Counted from the first letter of the stretch, positions 36,923 to 45,015 are shown. The stretch is 64,000 nt of DNA from Senegalimassilia faecalis (GCF_004135645.1 NZ_SDPW01000001.1:868001-932000), one strand, 5' to 3'. Translations and numbers: made by a program. Notes: generated by a model not told the origin, from the letters alone.

Positions 36923-38014
36923 CTAGAAGTCGTAGTTGTGGATGCGCGGGGTCAGCAGGTCCTCAACCTTGCCGCGGTAGTAGTTCTCCAGGTACTCGCT
37001 CGTGTTGCGGCGAAGCGGCCACAGAATGTACACGAGGATGCCGCGCTGAGCGTACAGACGATTCTCGCCGAGGGGCAGGACCGCAGATTGCGGGCCGTCC
37101 CACACCGCGTCGGTAAGCTCCCAGTTGCGGTTGCCGGGCAGGTAGTGCATGACCCAAGCGGACTTCGGAGCGTGAGCCATGAGCTCCTCGTTGATCTGGA
37201 ACTTCGGGTAGAAGACCTTGAACGCCTCTTCCTCGGAAACGCCCATCTTGTGATAGTTCACAACGCCGGTGTAGAAGAAGTCGGTCTCAGGGGCGTAGGC
37301 AATCGGGTCCTCGGTGCAGATGATCTCGCCGTTGCCGTCCTCGGCAGCCTGAGCGCGGCACTTGGCCAGCAGCTCCTCGGAGGGCCAGAACTTCTTCGGA
37401 GCAGCGCAGATTACGCGGATGCCCAGGCGCGGGAACAGGGACAGGTGGTCCATGAACACGCAGTCGAAGCCGTCGGCGCCATCGCCCAGCCACATGAACG
37501 TGCAGTCGGAAAGCTTTTTGCCCTTCGGCTTGCGCTCGATCATCGTGATGAGGTCGGCGATGACCTGCGTGGGATGATGCTGCTCCTGGCTGCCAAAGCC
37601 GTCGGACTGGAACTCGGCGCAGGACATGCCGCTGATAACCGGCACGGTGGAGTTCGCGACAACCTCGTCGATGACGCGCTGAGAAAGGCTGCGGATCATG
37701 ATGGCGTCAGCCATGCTCGAGATGATTGCGGCGGTCTCGGCGATATCTTCCTGGCCAGAGCCGGCATGCAGGGAGCTGCCGTCGAGGAACATTGCGTGGC
37801 CGCCGAGCTGCTGCATAGCGGTCTCGAAGCTCACGCGAGTACGGGTTGACTGCTGGTCGAACATCATGGCGAGAGAGACGTTCTTGAGCAGAGGCAGGCG
37901 CACGCCCTTCTCCTCCATCTCTTTCAGCAGCAGGCAGACATCGAGCAGTTCGTTGATCTGGTCCACAGACCAGTCGCTCAGACGGTTCATGTCCATGTAA
38001 TGCTCATGCTTCAT
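36923..38014 (-). CDS. ptcA: Putrescine carbamoyltransferase (ornithine carbamoyltransferase family)
   Basis: Phosphorolyses N-carbamoylputrescine to putrescine and carbamoyl phosphate. 363 residues; carbamoyl-phosphate site STRTR at 56-60, HPTQVIADL, and HYLPGNR in place of the HCLP motif of most ornithine carbamoyltransferases. The sequence alone fits either specificity, but the neighbours aguA and arcC and lack of arcA argue for putrescine. ATG 38014 has AAGGAG upstream. It is the first gene of the cluster, so its upstream region should carry the main promoter. Slightly longer than the usual 340 residues. Confidence 0.88.
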   Translation of the reverse strand: MKHEHYMDMNRLSDWSVDQINELLDVCLLLKEMEEKGVRLPLLKNVSLAMMFDQQSTRTRVSFETAMQQLGGHAMFLDGSSLHAGSGQEDIAETAAIISSMADAIMIRSLSQRVIDEVVANSTVPVISGMSCAEFQSDGFGSQEQHHPTQVIADLITMIERKPKGKKLSDCTFMWLGDGADGFDCVFMDHLSLFPRLGIRVICAAPKKFWPSEELLAKCRAQAAEDGNGEIICTEDPIAYAPETDFFYTGVVNYHKMGVSEEEAFKVFYPKFQINEELMAHAPKSAWVMHYLPGNRNWELTDAVWDGPQSAVLPLGENRLYAQRGILVYILWPLRRNTSEYLENYYRGKVEDLLTPRIHNYDF

Positions 38015-38426
38015 AACCCTCACTCCTTCTTTTGACTTCGTCTTCCGACGATTTGCCCTTTTGAACCCCTCACCTTGGGATTCGGTGATTCGAACTTTAC
38101 GGTTGGCCGGGGGTAACCCTCAATCGGCCGGCGGCACCATTTGTCAAAAGTGTGAGAAAGGGTTACAGAGGCTATTGCATCGAGCCATTACCTGCTACAT
38201 CGCATGGCCCAAAAGGGTTATGCGGCGGTCACCCCGCAGGCGCGTTCGTCGGGCAGTTAATGAAGAAGACCGGATATCACTTTGTCTGCATGCATAAAAG
38301 CAGGGCAGAGAGATTGCCCCCAGCAGGCATAAAGCAAGCGGCCGTGCGAAGCTTGGCGGCACCCGGCAAGCGCCCCTCGTCGAAAGGCAAGTAGAGCGAG
38401 CCGCGCAGTCTACGACCCCGTAACGA
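38015..38426. other. Upstream region of the agmatine cluster
   Basis: About 410 bp without a supported gene. It holds the presumed ptcA promoter. Two related segments GGTTGGCCGG (about 38101) and AATCGGCCGGCGG (about 38121) and the repeated word GGGTTA(C/T) (about 38162 and 38215) are possible regulator sites. Short open frames have no ribosome site or homology. Confidence 0.3.
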
Positions 38427-38463
38427 AAAGTGGGACAAAGGGACTGTCCCCTTGTCCCACTTT
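38427..38463. repeat. REP-like palindrome (family d)
   Basis: AAAGTGGGACAAAGGGAC-T-GTCCCCTTGTCCCACTTT: 18-bp arms with one A/C mismatch around a central T, nearly identical to the 10454 copy. Confidence 0.85.
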
Positions 38464-38617
38464 CCCCGCTCAGCCTGTCGCCTGGGAGCGTCAAAACAGC
38501 GTTAAGCCCTAGTGTTTTGCTTTCCGCTTCGGCTTATTCGCTATATAGCGGTGTGTTGCGCGGCGTTTGCCGGATGGCGCGGGCGCGCAACCTGCACGGT
38601 GCACTCGGGGGGCCGAC

Positions 38618-39079
38618 ATGAGAAGGATTCACGTCCAGAACATCAGCGTGATCAGCATTGCCGTTACGATTATTCTCGGCCTTGCGTGCGTTGCCATTTT
38701 CATGCAAGGGCGCGTGCAGTTCGAAACGCTGCAACAGGCCACGGAAACGTACATCAGCTGCGAGAAAGACGCCAAGCAGCTGCAAAGCGGGTCGGACTAC
38801 CTGACCGAACAGGTGCGCATGGTGGATATGACCAGCGATTTGCGCTACACCATCGAGGAGAAGATCAACGCCATCAACGAACAGCTGGCGCGCCCCGAAG
38901 ACGGGATGCCGAAGGTGTCGCTGAGCGTAGGCGTGGCATTCGCCGACCGCCCGAACCCGGGCGAAAACCTGTTCAAGGACGCCGATCAGGCGCTGTATTA
39001 CACGAAGGAACACGGCCGCAACGGCTGCACGTTCTACGGCGACAAGGGCACCGGCGCAGGAGCCGACACACAAGGGTAA
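38618..39079 (+). pseudogene. Internally deleted diguanylate-cyclase-like (GGDEF) membrane protein
   Basis: 153 residues. The start is a membrane helix (ISVISIAVTIILGLACVAIF, about 9-29) and a short coiled segment as found at the N-terminus of membrane GGDEF proteins. It then jumps to the C-terminal third of a GGDEF domain: SLSVGVAFADR, DADQALYYTKEHGRNG. The sensor and the GGDEF active-site half are missing, yet the frame is intact. It is therefore probably an in-frame deletion remnant; binding of c-di-GMP or synthesis is not possible. No strong ribosome site is visible, only GGGGGG. Confidence 0.7.
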
Positions 39080-39087
39080 GCGCACGC

Positions 39088-39133
39088 AGCTGACAAGGAG
39101 ACTGACAAGGGGGGGCAGGTCGTTTGTCAGCTG
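39088..39133. repeat. Family-d related repeat, left flank of pdxT
   Basis: GACAAGGGGGGGCAGGTCG followed by TTTGTCAG is the inverse of the copy at 39869-39892. The element also forms a hairpin CAGCTGACAA / TTGTCAGCTG (39088-39097, 39124-39133). Confidence 0.6.
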
Positions 39134-39152
39134 TCCAATGTGCACATGCGAG

Positions 39153-39186
39153 ACGAGGGGCCCGCGAAGCGGGCCCCTCGTTGTTT
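39153..39186. terminator. Strong bidirectional terminator behind pdxT
   Basis: 13-bp stem ACGAGGGGCCCGC / GCGGGCCCCTCGT with a GAA triloop, then TGTTTT on the plus strand. It lies 18 bp beyond the pdxT stop and after the GGDEF remnant. Confidence 0.8.
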
Positions 39187-39203
39187 TACTTGATACGTTT
39201 TGC

Positions 39204-39842
39204 CTACGCCAGGCTTACGAGCAGCTGGTGAATACGCAGGTCATCGTCGAGTTCTGGGTGGAACGCCACGCCGATTTGGTTGCCGGCACGCACGGCAACG
39301 ATGCGGTCGTCAACGCGCGCGAGCACCTTGGCGCCCTCGTGGGCCTCCTTGATGAACGGCGCGCGAATGAACGTCATGGGGATGTCGGTCGTTTCGCCAT
39401 CCGGCACGCCCGGCAGGCCCGCGCACGGGGCCACCGTGTGGAAGCTGCCCAGTTGGCGGCCATAGGCGTTGCGGCGCACCGTCACCGGCAGCGTGCCGAA
39501 TGCGCCGGGCGCGGTTGCGCCAGCGGCAACGGGGCCCGCGGGGTCGCCCGCGGCAGGGACGCCCTCTTCGACGTTTTGCGCCAGCAGAATCAGGCCCGCG
39601 CACGTGCCAAGCACCGGCAGGCCGGCGGCCACGCGATTGCGCAGCGTATCCAGCATGCCCAGCTCGCGCAGCATTTTCGCCTGCGCCGTGCTTTCGCCGC
39701 CCGGCAGCACCAGCGCGTCGAACGCCTGGTCCACATCAGGCCCCTGGCGCAGCTCCACGCACTCGCACCCCAACTTGCCCAAAGCGCGCTCATGCTCAAT
39801 AAACGCCCCCTGAACAGCCAGAACCGCAACTTTCTTGCTCAT
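39204..39842 (-). CDS. pdxT: Pyridoxal 5'-phosphate synthase glutaminase subunit
   Basis: Releases ammonia from glutamine for PdxS in the deoxyxylulose-independent PLP pathway. 212 residues: VAVLAVQGAFIEHE, LVLPGGEST, nucleophile cysteine in LGTCAGLILLA, and the His-Glu end FHPEL. About 25 Pro/Ala/Gly-rich residues (PAAGDPAGPVAAGATAPG) are inserted between LAQNVEE and the LPVTVRRNAYGRQ segment, longer than usual. It follows pdxS with 231 bp between, filled by repeats, so cotranscription is probable but punctuated. Confidence 0.94.
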   Translation of the reverse strand: MSKKVAVLAVQGAFIEHERALGKLGCECVELRQGPDVDQAFDALVLPGGESTAQAKMLRELGMLDTLRNRVAAGLPVLGTCAGLILLAQNVEEGVPAAGDPAGPVAAGATAPGAFGTLPVTVRRNAYGRQLGSFHTVAPCAGLPGVPDGETTDIPMTFIRAPFIKEAHEGAKVLARVDDRIVAVRAGNQIGVAFHPELDDDLRIHQLLVSLA

Positions 39843-39868
39843 AAGGAAAACCTTTCAATCAAGGAAAC

Positions 39869-39892
39869 CTGACAAACGACCTGCCCCTTGTC
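39869..39892. repeat. Family-d related repeat, right flank of pdxT
   Basis: CTGACAAACGACCTGCCCC then TTGTC; reverse complement of the copy at 39104-39130. Also resembles the loop side of the inverted repeat at 8013-8072. Confidence 0.6.
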
Positions 39893-39932
39893 GGGCTGGA
39901 AACGCCGCAGGTGGCGTCAAAGTCAGCGAGGG

Positions 39933-40027
39933 CCGCTGTGGTGCCCGGAATTCGTGGGAACGCGAGGGCGCCGCGTACTTCGGTACGCAAGCCCTCGGGT
40001 TCGCGCGAAGGCCGGGTGCCACAGCGG
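39933..40027. repeat. 95-nt near-perfect hairpin, copy 2 (family c)
   Basis: Same length and sequence as 25596-25690 apart from one C-to-T change inside a stem that keeps a G-U pair. It lies between pdxS and pdxT, 46 bp beyond the pdxS stop on the minus strand. Confidence 0.8.
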
Positions 40028-40047
40028 CCCACAGCGTCGAGTCAATT

Positions 40048-40067
40048 CGTTTGCCGGCAGGCAAACG
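40048..40067 (-). terminator. Hairpin at the end of pdxS
   Basis: 8-bp stem CGTTTGCC / GGCAAACG with loop GGCA, 6 bp from the pdxS stop, without U-run. Same relative place as the hairpin at 25710. Confidence 0.5.
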
Positions 40068-40073
40068 AAACCT

Positions 40074-40964
40074 CTATTTCCCACGTTCAGCCATGAGCAG
40101 GGCAATCTCGCTCTCGTTGATGCCGACCATGGCTTCGCCGAGGTCTTCGGACAGCTCGGCAATCAGCTTAGCGTCCGTGTAGTTCGCCACGGCCTTCACG
40201 ATGGCCTGCGCGCGCTTGGCGGGGTTTCCGGACTTGAAGATGCCCGAGCCCACGAATACGCCCTCGGCGCCCAGCTGCATCATCAGCGCGGCGTCGGCCG
40301 GGGTCGCAACGCCGCCGGCAGCGAAGTTTACGACGGGCAGCTTGCCGTTTTCGTGTACGTATTTCACTAGGTCAACCGGCACCTGCAGCTGCTTGGCGGC
40401 CTCGAACAGCTCATCTTCGCGCAGGTTCTGGATGCGGCGAATCTCAGAGTTCATCATGCGCATGTGGCGCACGGCCTGCACAACGTCGCCCGTGCCCGGC
40501 TCGCCCTTCGTGCGGATCATCGTGGCGCCCTCGGTAATGCGGCGCAGGGCCTCGCCCAGGTCGCGCGCGCCGCACACGAACGGCACGTTGAACTGCGTCT
40601 TGTCGATGTGGTACGTGTCGTCGGCAGGCGAAAGCACCTCGGACTCGTCGATGTAGTCGATGTCGATGGCCTGCAGCACCTGCGCCTCGACGAAGTGGCC
40701 GATGCGGCACTTCGCCATGACCGGGATGCTGACCGCTTCCTGAATACCCTTGATCATTTTCGGGTCGCTCATGCGGGACACGCCACCGGCCGCACGGATG
40801 TCGGCGGGGATGCGCTCAAGCGCCATAACGGCGCAGGCGCCGGCTTCCTCGGCGATGTGCGCCTGCTCGGGCGTGGTGACGTCCATGATGACGCCGCCCT
40901 TCAGCATCTGGGCAAGCTGGCGATTCAAGGCAACGCGCTCGGCGGCGGTTTGAGGCTCGGTCAT
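40074..40964 (-). CDS. pdxS: Pyridoxal 5'-phosphate synthase lyase subunit
   Basis: Builds PLP from ribose 5-phosphate, glyceraldehyde 3-phosphate and ammonia as a dodecamer with PdxT. 296 residues with [44 protein letters not shown]-type start (seen as [14 protein letters not shown]), [30 protein letters not shown]-type stretch and [20 protein letters not shown]. Length and motifs are typical. AAGGAG precedes ATG 40964. Divergent from the MocR gene, whose product probably regulates it. Confidence 0.97.
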   Translation of the reverse strand: MTEPQTAAERVALNRQLAQMLKGGVIMDVTTPEQAHIAEEAGACAVMALERIPADIRAAGGVSRMSDPKMIKGIQEAVSIPVMAKCRIGHFVEAQVLQAIDIDYIDESEVLSPADDTYHIDKTQFNVPFVCGARDLGEALRRITEGATMIRTKGEPGTGDVVQAVRHMRMMNSEIRRIQNLREDELFEAAKQLQVPVDLVKYVHENGKLPVVNFAAGGVATPADAALMMQLGAEGVFVGSGIFKSGNPAKRAQAIVKAVANYTDAKLIAELSEDLGEAMVGINESEIALLMAERGK

Positions 40965-41011
40965 TTCCTACTCCTTCTCTAGGTATGTGGTGTGTTCGAA
41001 GGATACGCCGC

Positions 41012-41061
41012 ATCTGGTTATGGTAGTATGACCAAAACCTGTCCTTTTTATATGACCAGAT
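41012..41061. promoter_or_regulatory. Probable PdxR operator in the pdxS-pdxR divergent region
   Basis: ATCTGGTTAT at 41012, TATGACCA at 41027 and ATATGACCAGAT at 41050: one inverted and two direct copies of a TGACCA/TGGTTA half-site at roughly 15-23-bp intervals, in the 135-bp gap. MocR/PdxR proteins typically bind such direct plus inverted half-sites next to pdxST. The assignment is inference from position and symmetry. Confidence 0.6.
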
Positions 41062-41099
41062 GTTCCACGTGAAACACTGCGAGAAAGTATGGCGAACAG

Positions 41100-42692
41100 A
41101 TGTTCTTTTACGACATGAATTTGCGCGGAAATTGCAGCCTTTACGAATACCTGTACCGCTGCATTCGCCACGACATCGCACACGGCACCATCGCCCCCGG
41201 CGAAAAGCTGCCTTCGAAGCGTAACCTGGCCAAACGCCTGGGTGTGAGCCTGATAACCGTAGAAGCCGCCTACCAGCAGCTTGCGGCAGAAGGCTACATT
41301 CGCTCGCGCGAACGCTGCGGCTACTACGCAAGCGACCTTGCCCCTGCCGAACGCGTTCAACAAGCGAGCAACGAAAGGCTCGGCGCAACACATCTCGGGG
41401 AAGAATCGGGTGCAAGCGGTGGCTTTCAAGAAGCAAACGACCGAGGAAACGCGCATGTCGCAGGGCAATCGAATACGCGAATCGGCGCTCAAGCACCCCG
41501 AAGCCGACCCCGCGCGACCGACGGCGCCGAAGCAGCCGACACGGCCCTCGATGCCGCGCCCTCTCTGCTGGCCGATTTCACGCACAGCACGTTAGCCACC
41601 GTGCTGTTCCCCTACGCCACCTGGGCGAAGACTGTGCGCAAAACGCTGTCTGACGAGTCGGCGGCAACGCTTGCCGAAGCGTCTTCGGCAGCAGGATCGC
41701 CCCAGCTTCGCCAAGCGATCGCCGACCACCTGCGCGAATACCGCGGCATGCACGTAAGCGCCCAGCAGATTGTCATCGGCGCTGGCGCGCAAACGCTGTA
41801 TCAGCTGGTTGTGCAGCTGCTTGGCCGCAATCGCACGTTTGCCGTGGAAACACCGGGTTATCCGCTGCTTGCGCGCATGTATCAGCAGCAAAACGTGCAG
41901 ACTGCGCATGTGCCGCTTAACGAAGGCGGCATTGCCATGGAACAGCTGGCGCATTCGGGTGCATCGGTGGCGCATATCATGCCGTCGCACCAGTTCCCCA
42001 CCGGCATCGTCACCACGGCCAGCCGCCGGCGCGAGCTGCTGAACTGGGCGCGCGAGGGAGACCGCTACCTTATCGAGGACGATTACGATGCCGAATTCCG
42101 CATGGCCGGGCGACCTATCCCGTCGCTGTTCAGCATCGACGCCGCCGAGCGCGTGCTGTACCTGAACTCGTTCGCGAAAAGCCTGGGCGCTGCCTTCCGC
42201 ATGGCCTACTTGGTGCTGCCGCCGCGCTTAGCGCAGCAATTCCACACCCAGCTGGGGTTTTACGCGAACACGGTCAGCCCGCTCGACCAACTGGCGCTGG
42301 CGCGCTTCATCGAATCGGGAAGCTACGAGCGCCACGTGAATCGCCTGCGCACGCGCGCCCGCAAAACACAAGATGCCCTGGTGGGAGCCCTGCGCGAGCA
42401 CCTCGGCAGCAGCGTATCGTTCACGGAGCTAAACAACGGCCTGCATTTCATCATGCAGCTTGAAAGCAAACAGAGCGAAGCCGCCCTTGCCAACGCCGCG
42501 CTCGAACACGGTATCCGCATCGCGCCACTGTCGCAGTTCGACGAAAGCGGCAGTACGGGCACAGCCAACGTGTCATCTTCCGGCAACACCACCCCCGCAG
42601 CGCCCCGCCCGCAGTTCATCCTACGCAGCGACGCAATAGACGCCGAAACCGCCGAAACCATAGCAGCCGCCCTCGCAAACGCATGGGCATAA
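41100..42692 (+). CDS. pdxR: MocR/PdxR-type regulator (GntR HTH fused to aminotransferase domain)
   Basis: 530 residues. N-terminal winged helix of the GntR class (about 13-80: GEKLPSKRNLAKRLGVSLITVEAAYQQL), an unusually long low-complexity linker (about 85-155), then a fold-type I aminotransferase-like domain with SPQLRQAIADHLREYRG, YLIEDDYDAEFR and the PLP lysine K360 in NSFAKSLGAAFRMAYL. In this family the domain senses PLP and the HTH controls pyridoxine genes; the divergent pdxS supports that. Start ATG 41100; ATG 41115 is an alternative. Confidence 0.9.
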   Translation: MFFYDMNLRGNCSLYEYLYRCIRHDIAHGTIAPGEKLPSKRNLAKRLGVSLITVEAAYQQLAAEGYIRSRERCGYYASDLAPAERVQQASNERLGATHLGEESGASGGFQEANDRGNAHVAGQSNTRIGAQAPRSRPRATDGAEAADTALDAAPSLLADFTHSTLATVLFPYATWAKTVRKTLSDESAATLAEASSAAGSPQLRQAIADHLREYRGMHVSAQQIVIGAGAQTLYQLVVQLLGRNRTFAVETPGYPLLARMYQQQNVQTAHVPLNEGGIAMEQLAHSGASVAHIMPSHQFPTGIVTTASRRRELLNWAREGDRYLIEDDYDAEFRMAGRPIPSLFSIDAAERVLYLNSFAKSLGAAFRMAYLVLPPRLAQQFHTQLGFYANTVSPLDQLALARFIESGSYERHVNRLRTRARKTQDALVGALREHLGSSVSFTELNNGLHFIMQLESKQSEAALANAALEHGIRIAPLSQFDESGSTGTANVSSSGNTTPAAPRPQFILRSDAIDAETAETIAAALANAWA

Positions 42693-42745
42693 CGTCGACG
42701 CCCCCTTCGGCCACTTCCGCGAGAAAGGGCGACCAAGCCGCAAGA

Positions 42746-42833
42746 AACACGTAGGTCAGAGCGAAAGCTCTGACCCTAATCAACAGCGCCCAAAGGGCGG
42801 TCACTATTTTCCCGAATCGGGCGCGTCACCATT
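42746..42833. repeat. Two-hairpin module with 51-bp direct repeat, left of the toxin-antitoxin pair (family e)
   Basis: Reverse-oriented module: GGTCAGAGC-GAAA-GCTCTGACC hairpin (GNRA loop), then GCGCCCAAAGGGCGG and GGGCGCGTCACC. The first 51 bp (42746-42796) are identical to 43538-43588. Confidence 0.8.
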
Positions 42834-42875
42834 TTCAACGGCGCCCTCCAAAACCCTGGCGGTTTTCACCGCGCG

Positions 42876-43142
42876 CTATTTGTCGCCATAGTGGCTTTTG
42901 CAGGAAGCAATCTCTATGTTCGGACCCGAAATCCGATACACAAGCCTATTTTTCTCATCGATTCTGCGAGACCAAAAACCTGAAAGGTCACCGCGCAACG
43001 GCTCCGGCTTCCCTTCGCCAGCGCTTTGCCCGTTTCGCTCGATATCCTTAATAAGGGAGTTGATCTTCTTGAGCGTCTTTTTGTCTTGCTGTTGCCAACC
43101 AATGTAATCGTCCCAGGCTTCTGGAGCCCAGACCTTATTCAT
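42876..43142 (-). CDS. yoeB: YoeB-type mRNA interferase toxin
   Basis: Ribosome-dependent endoribonuclease. With ATG 43142 it has 88 residues beginning MNKVWAPEAWDDYIGWQQQ, closely parallel to E. coli YoeB, with GKPEPLRGDLSGFWSRRID, NRLVYRI and the terminal catalytic pair in CKSHYGDK. All catalytic residues appear present (Glu, Arg, His-Tyr). It overlaps the antitoxin by 8 bp; in-frame ATGs at 43148 and 43157 are possible starts. Confidence 0.92.
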   Translation of the reverse strand: MNKVWAPEAWDDYIGWQQQDKKTLKKINSLIKDIERNGQSAGEGKPEPLRGDLSGFWSRRIDEKNRLVYRISGPNIEIASCKSHYGDK

Positions 43143-43404
43143 CTTCATAGGTTGCATCAATCAAGTCGTGTGCAGCACCATGGCCGGCGTTTAGCGCATC
43201 CACCGAACGGCGAAGATGAGCAAGATTCTCTTCGGAATAAAACGGGTCCACCGATACCTCGAACGGAATACGGCGTTCGCGTCCCATCTTCTTCGCGAAA
43301 ATCGTAAACGCCGTCGTCATGCTCATCCCCAAGTCTTTGCAGACGGCTTCCATATCTCGTTTCGTTCTTTCGTCCATGCGGATATTGATAGTAGCGGTAG
43401 CCAT
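43135..43404 (-). CDS. RelB/DinJ-type antitoxin
   Basis: 89 residues. N-terminal ribbon-helix-helix (MATATINIRMDERTKRDMEAVCKDLGMSMTTAF-type; key words INIRMDE and LGMSMTTAFTIF) for DNA binding and autoregulation; C-terminal acidic tail that should wrap the toxin. AAAGGAGG precedes ATG 43404. The pairing of a RelB/DinJ-type antitoxin with a YoeB toxin (normally paired with YefM) is a less common combination. Confidence 0.9.
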   Translation of the reverse strand: MATATINIRMDERTKRDMEAVCKDLGMSMTTAFTIFAKKMGRERRIPFEVSVDPFYSEENLAHLRRSVDALNAGHGAAHDLIDATYEDE

Positions 43405-43537
43405 AACATCCTCCTTTGCTCGCATATAATTATAGCAACTGTAACGCTATTGTGTATACAATGTCTACTAATTGTTATTCGAAGATTTCACGCTCGCGCT
43501 TGTTAGCGCATGCGAGCAAGGTGAACGCGCTGCGGGG

Positions 43538-43597
43538 AACACGTAGGTCAGAGCGAAAGCTCTGACCCTAATCAACAGCGCCCAAAGGACGCGTCGC
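43538..43597. repeat. 51-bp direct repeat, right of the toxin-antitoxin pair (family e)
   Basis: Bases 43538-43588 are identical to 42746-42796 and in the same orientation, 792 bp apart. After that both copies share GTTTTCAACGGCGCCC or ATTTTCAACGGCGCCC. Confidence 0.8.
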
Positions 43598-43660
43598 TGT
43601 TTTCAACGGCGCCCAAAAGGCGCAGCGCCCCCCTTCCCGAACCGAGCACGTTTTCTTAAG

Positions 43661-43724
43661 ATAGTGGCGCGCCCTTCGGGCGCTTTCTCATAGGTGTCAG
43701 CGCTTTCGCTCGACGCTACGAAGG
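43661..43724. repeat. Forward two-hairpin module (family e)
   Basis: ATAGTGGCGCGCCCTTCGGG then CGC, followed by TCAGCGCTTTCGCTCGACGC and CTACGAAGG; forward orientation, facing the reverse copy at 43538. Together they form an inverted pair behind the aminotransferase gene. Confidence 0.7.
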
Positions 43725-43775
43725 TTGCCGCAACGCTAGCGAATCGCCGCCCGCCAGCCGCTTCCGCATATGAAA

Positions 43776-43799
43776 AAGGCCGGACAATTGCCCGGCCTT
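43776..43799 (-). terminator. Terminator of the aminotransferase gene
   Basis: 8-bp stem AAGGCCGG / CCGGCCTT, followed by TTTTTCA on the minus strand, 26 bp beyond the stop. Confidence 0.8.
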
Positions 43800-43824
43800 C
43801 CTCAGCGTTTTACCACTTCACAGC

Positions 43825-45015
43825 CTATTTCGCGTCGTATTCCGCCTTGAGGGCCTTCAGTGCCGGCAGGCTGTTCTCGATGGTTTCACGCGCAATGCAG
43901 TAGCTCATGCGCACCCAGCCCGGGCAACCGAAGCTATCGGACGGCACGATCAGCAGCTCGTGCGCCTTCGCGCGGTCGCTGAACGCCTGGGCATCGGGCT
44001 CAAGCGCGCGCACCCACAGGTAGAATGCGCCGTCGGGCTGCACGTATTCGTAGCCTATCTCGTCAAGCGCTTCCGTAAGGATGCGGCGGTTCGCAGCGTA
44101 CGCCTCCACGTCGGACGGCTCGTCCACGCACGCAGCGGCCACGCGTTGGAACAGCACGGGAGCGCACACGAAGCCATGCGCGCGACCGGCGCCGGCAACG
44201 GCGAAGAACACGCGATCGGCCTCGTCGGCGTCCATGGTGTCGGACACGTATACGTAGCCAACGCGCTCACCGGGCAGGCTGAGTGCCTTGGAGTACGAAT
44301 AGCACACCAGCGTGCGCGGGTAGATGGCGGGCACGCACGGAACATCGGCGCCGTAGGTGATTTCGCGATACGGCTCGTCGCTGATCAGGTAAATCGGGTG
44401 GCCCACTTCGGCGCTTTTCGTCTCCAGCATGGCCGCAAGCGCTTCCAGATTCTCGCGCGTGTACACCGCGCCCACCGGGTTGTTCGGCGAGTTGATGATA
44501 ACGGCCGCCGTCTTTTCGCCGATGGCGGCACCCATGGCCTCGACGTCAAGCTGGAAGCTGGGAACCTGCGCGGGCACTTCCACAATGGAGCAGCCCATGG
44601 TTTCGATCCACACCTTGTACTCGGGGAAGTACGGCGTGGGCACGATGACCTCGTCGCCAGGGTTCGTGATGGCGCCCAGGCTGATGGTGATGGACGCAGC
44701 CGCACCCACCGTCATGTACACGTGGGCCGCCTTCGCGTCGATGCCGGTGCGGCGCGCGATGCTGTCGGCGATGGCCTGGCGCACGGCGGGGATGCCGGCG
44801 GCCGGCGAATACGCGTGCAGCTCCACCGGCGGCAGCTTCATAAGCTCGGCGATAGTGTCGGCCACTTTCTGCGGAGCGGGGATGCTGGGGTTGCCGATGG
44901 AGTAGTCGAACACCTTGTCCTCGCCGATTTCGGCTTTGCGCTGCAAGCCGTAGGCGAACAGCTCGCGGATGGCCGAGGGCTCGTTGCCCAGGCCGTACAT
45001 TCTTTCGTTGACCAT
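43825..45015 (-). CDS. Pyridoxal phosphate-dependent aminotransferase, class I
   Basis: 396 residues of fold-type I, probably an aspartate- or aromatic-like aminotransferase of central nitrogen metabolism. Signatures: FDYSIGNPSIPAPQ, HAYSPAAGIPAVRQAIA, NSPNNPVGAVYTRENL, the aspartate/tyrosine pair YLISDEPYREI, and the PLP lysine in CYSYSKALSLPGERVGY, and the carboxylate arginine in GWVRMSYC. AAGGAG precedes ATG 45015. It stands alone; substrate cannot be fixed by sequence reading. Confidence 0.9.
   Translation of the reverse strand: MVNERMYGLGNEPSAIRELFAYGLQRKAEIGEDKVFDYSIGNPSIPAPQKVADTIAELMKLPPVELHAYSPAAGIPAVRQAIADSIARRTGIDAKAAHVYMTVGAAASITISLGAITNPGDEVIVPTPYFPEYKVWIETMGCSIVEVPAQVPSFQLDVEAMGAAIGEKTAAVIINSPNNPVGAVYTRENLEALAAMLETKSAEVGHPIYLISDEPYREITYGADVPCVPAIYPRTLVCYSYSKALSLPGERVGYVYVSDTMDADEADRVFFAVAGAGRAHGFVCAPVLFQRVAAACVDEPSDVEAYAANRRILTEALDEIGYEYVQPDGAFYLWVRALEPDAQAFSDRAKAHELLIVPSDSFGCPGWVRMSYCIARETIENSLPALKALKAEYDAK

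Noticed and set aside
36923-38014. Ornithine carbamoyltransferase of an arginine deiminase pathway
   Set aside because: No arcA is present, the deiminase next to it is clearly agmatine deiminase, so putrescine carbamoyltransferase is preferred.
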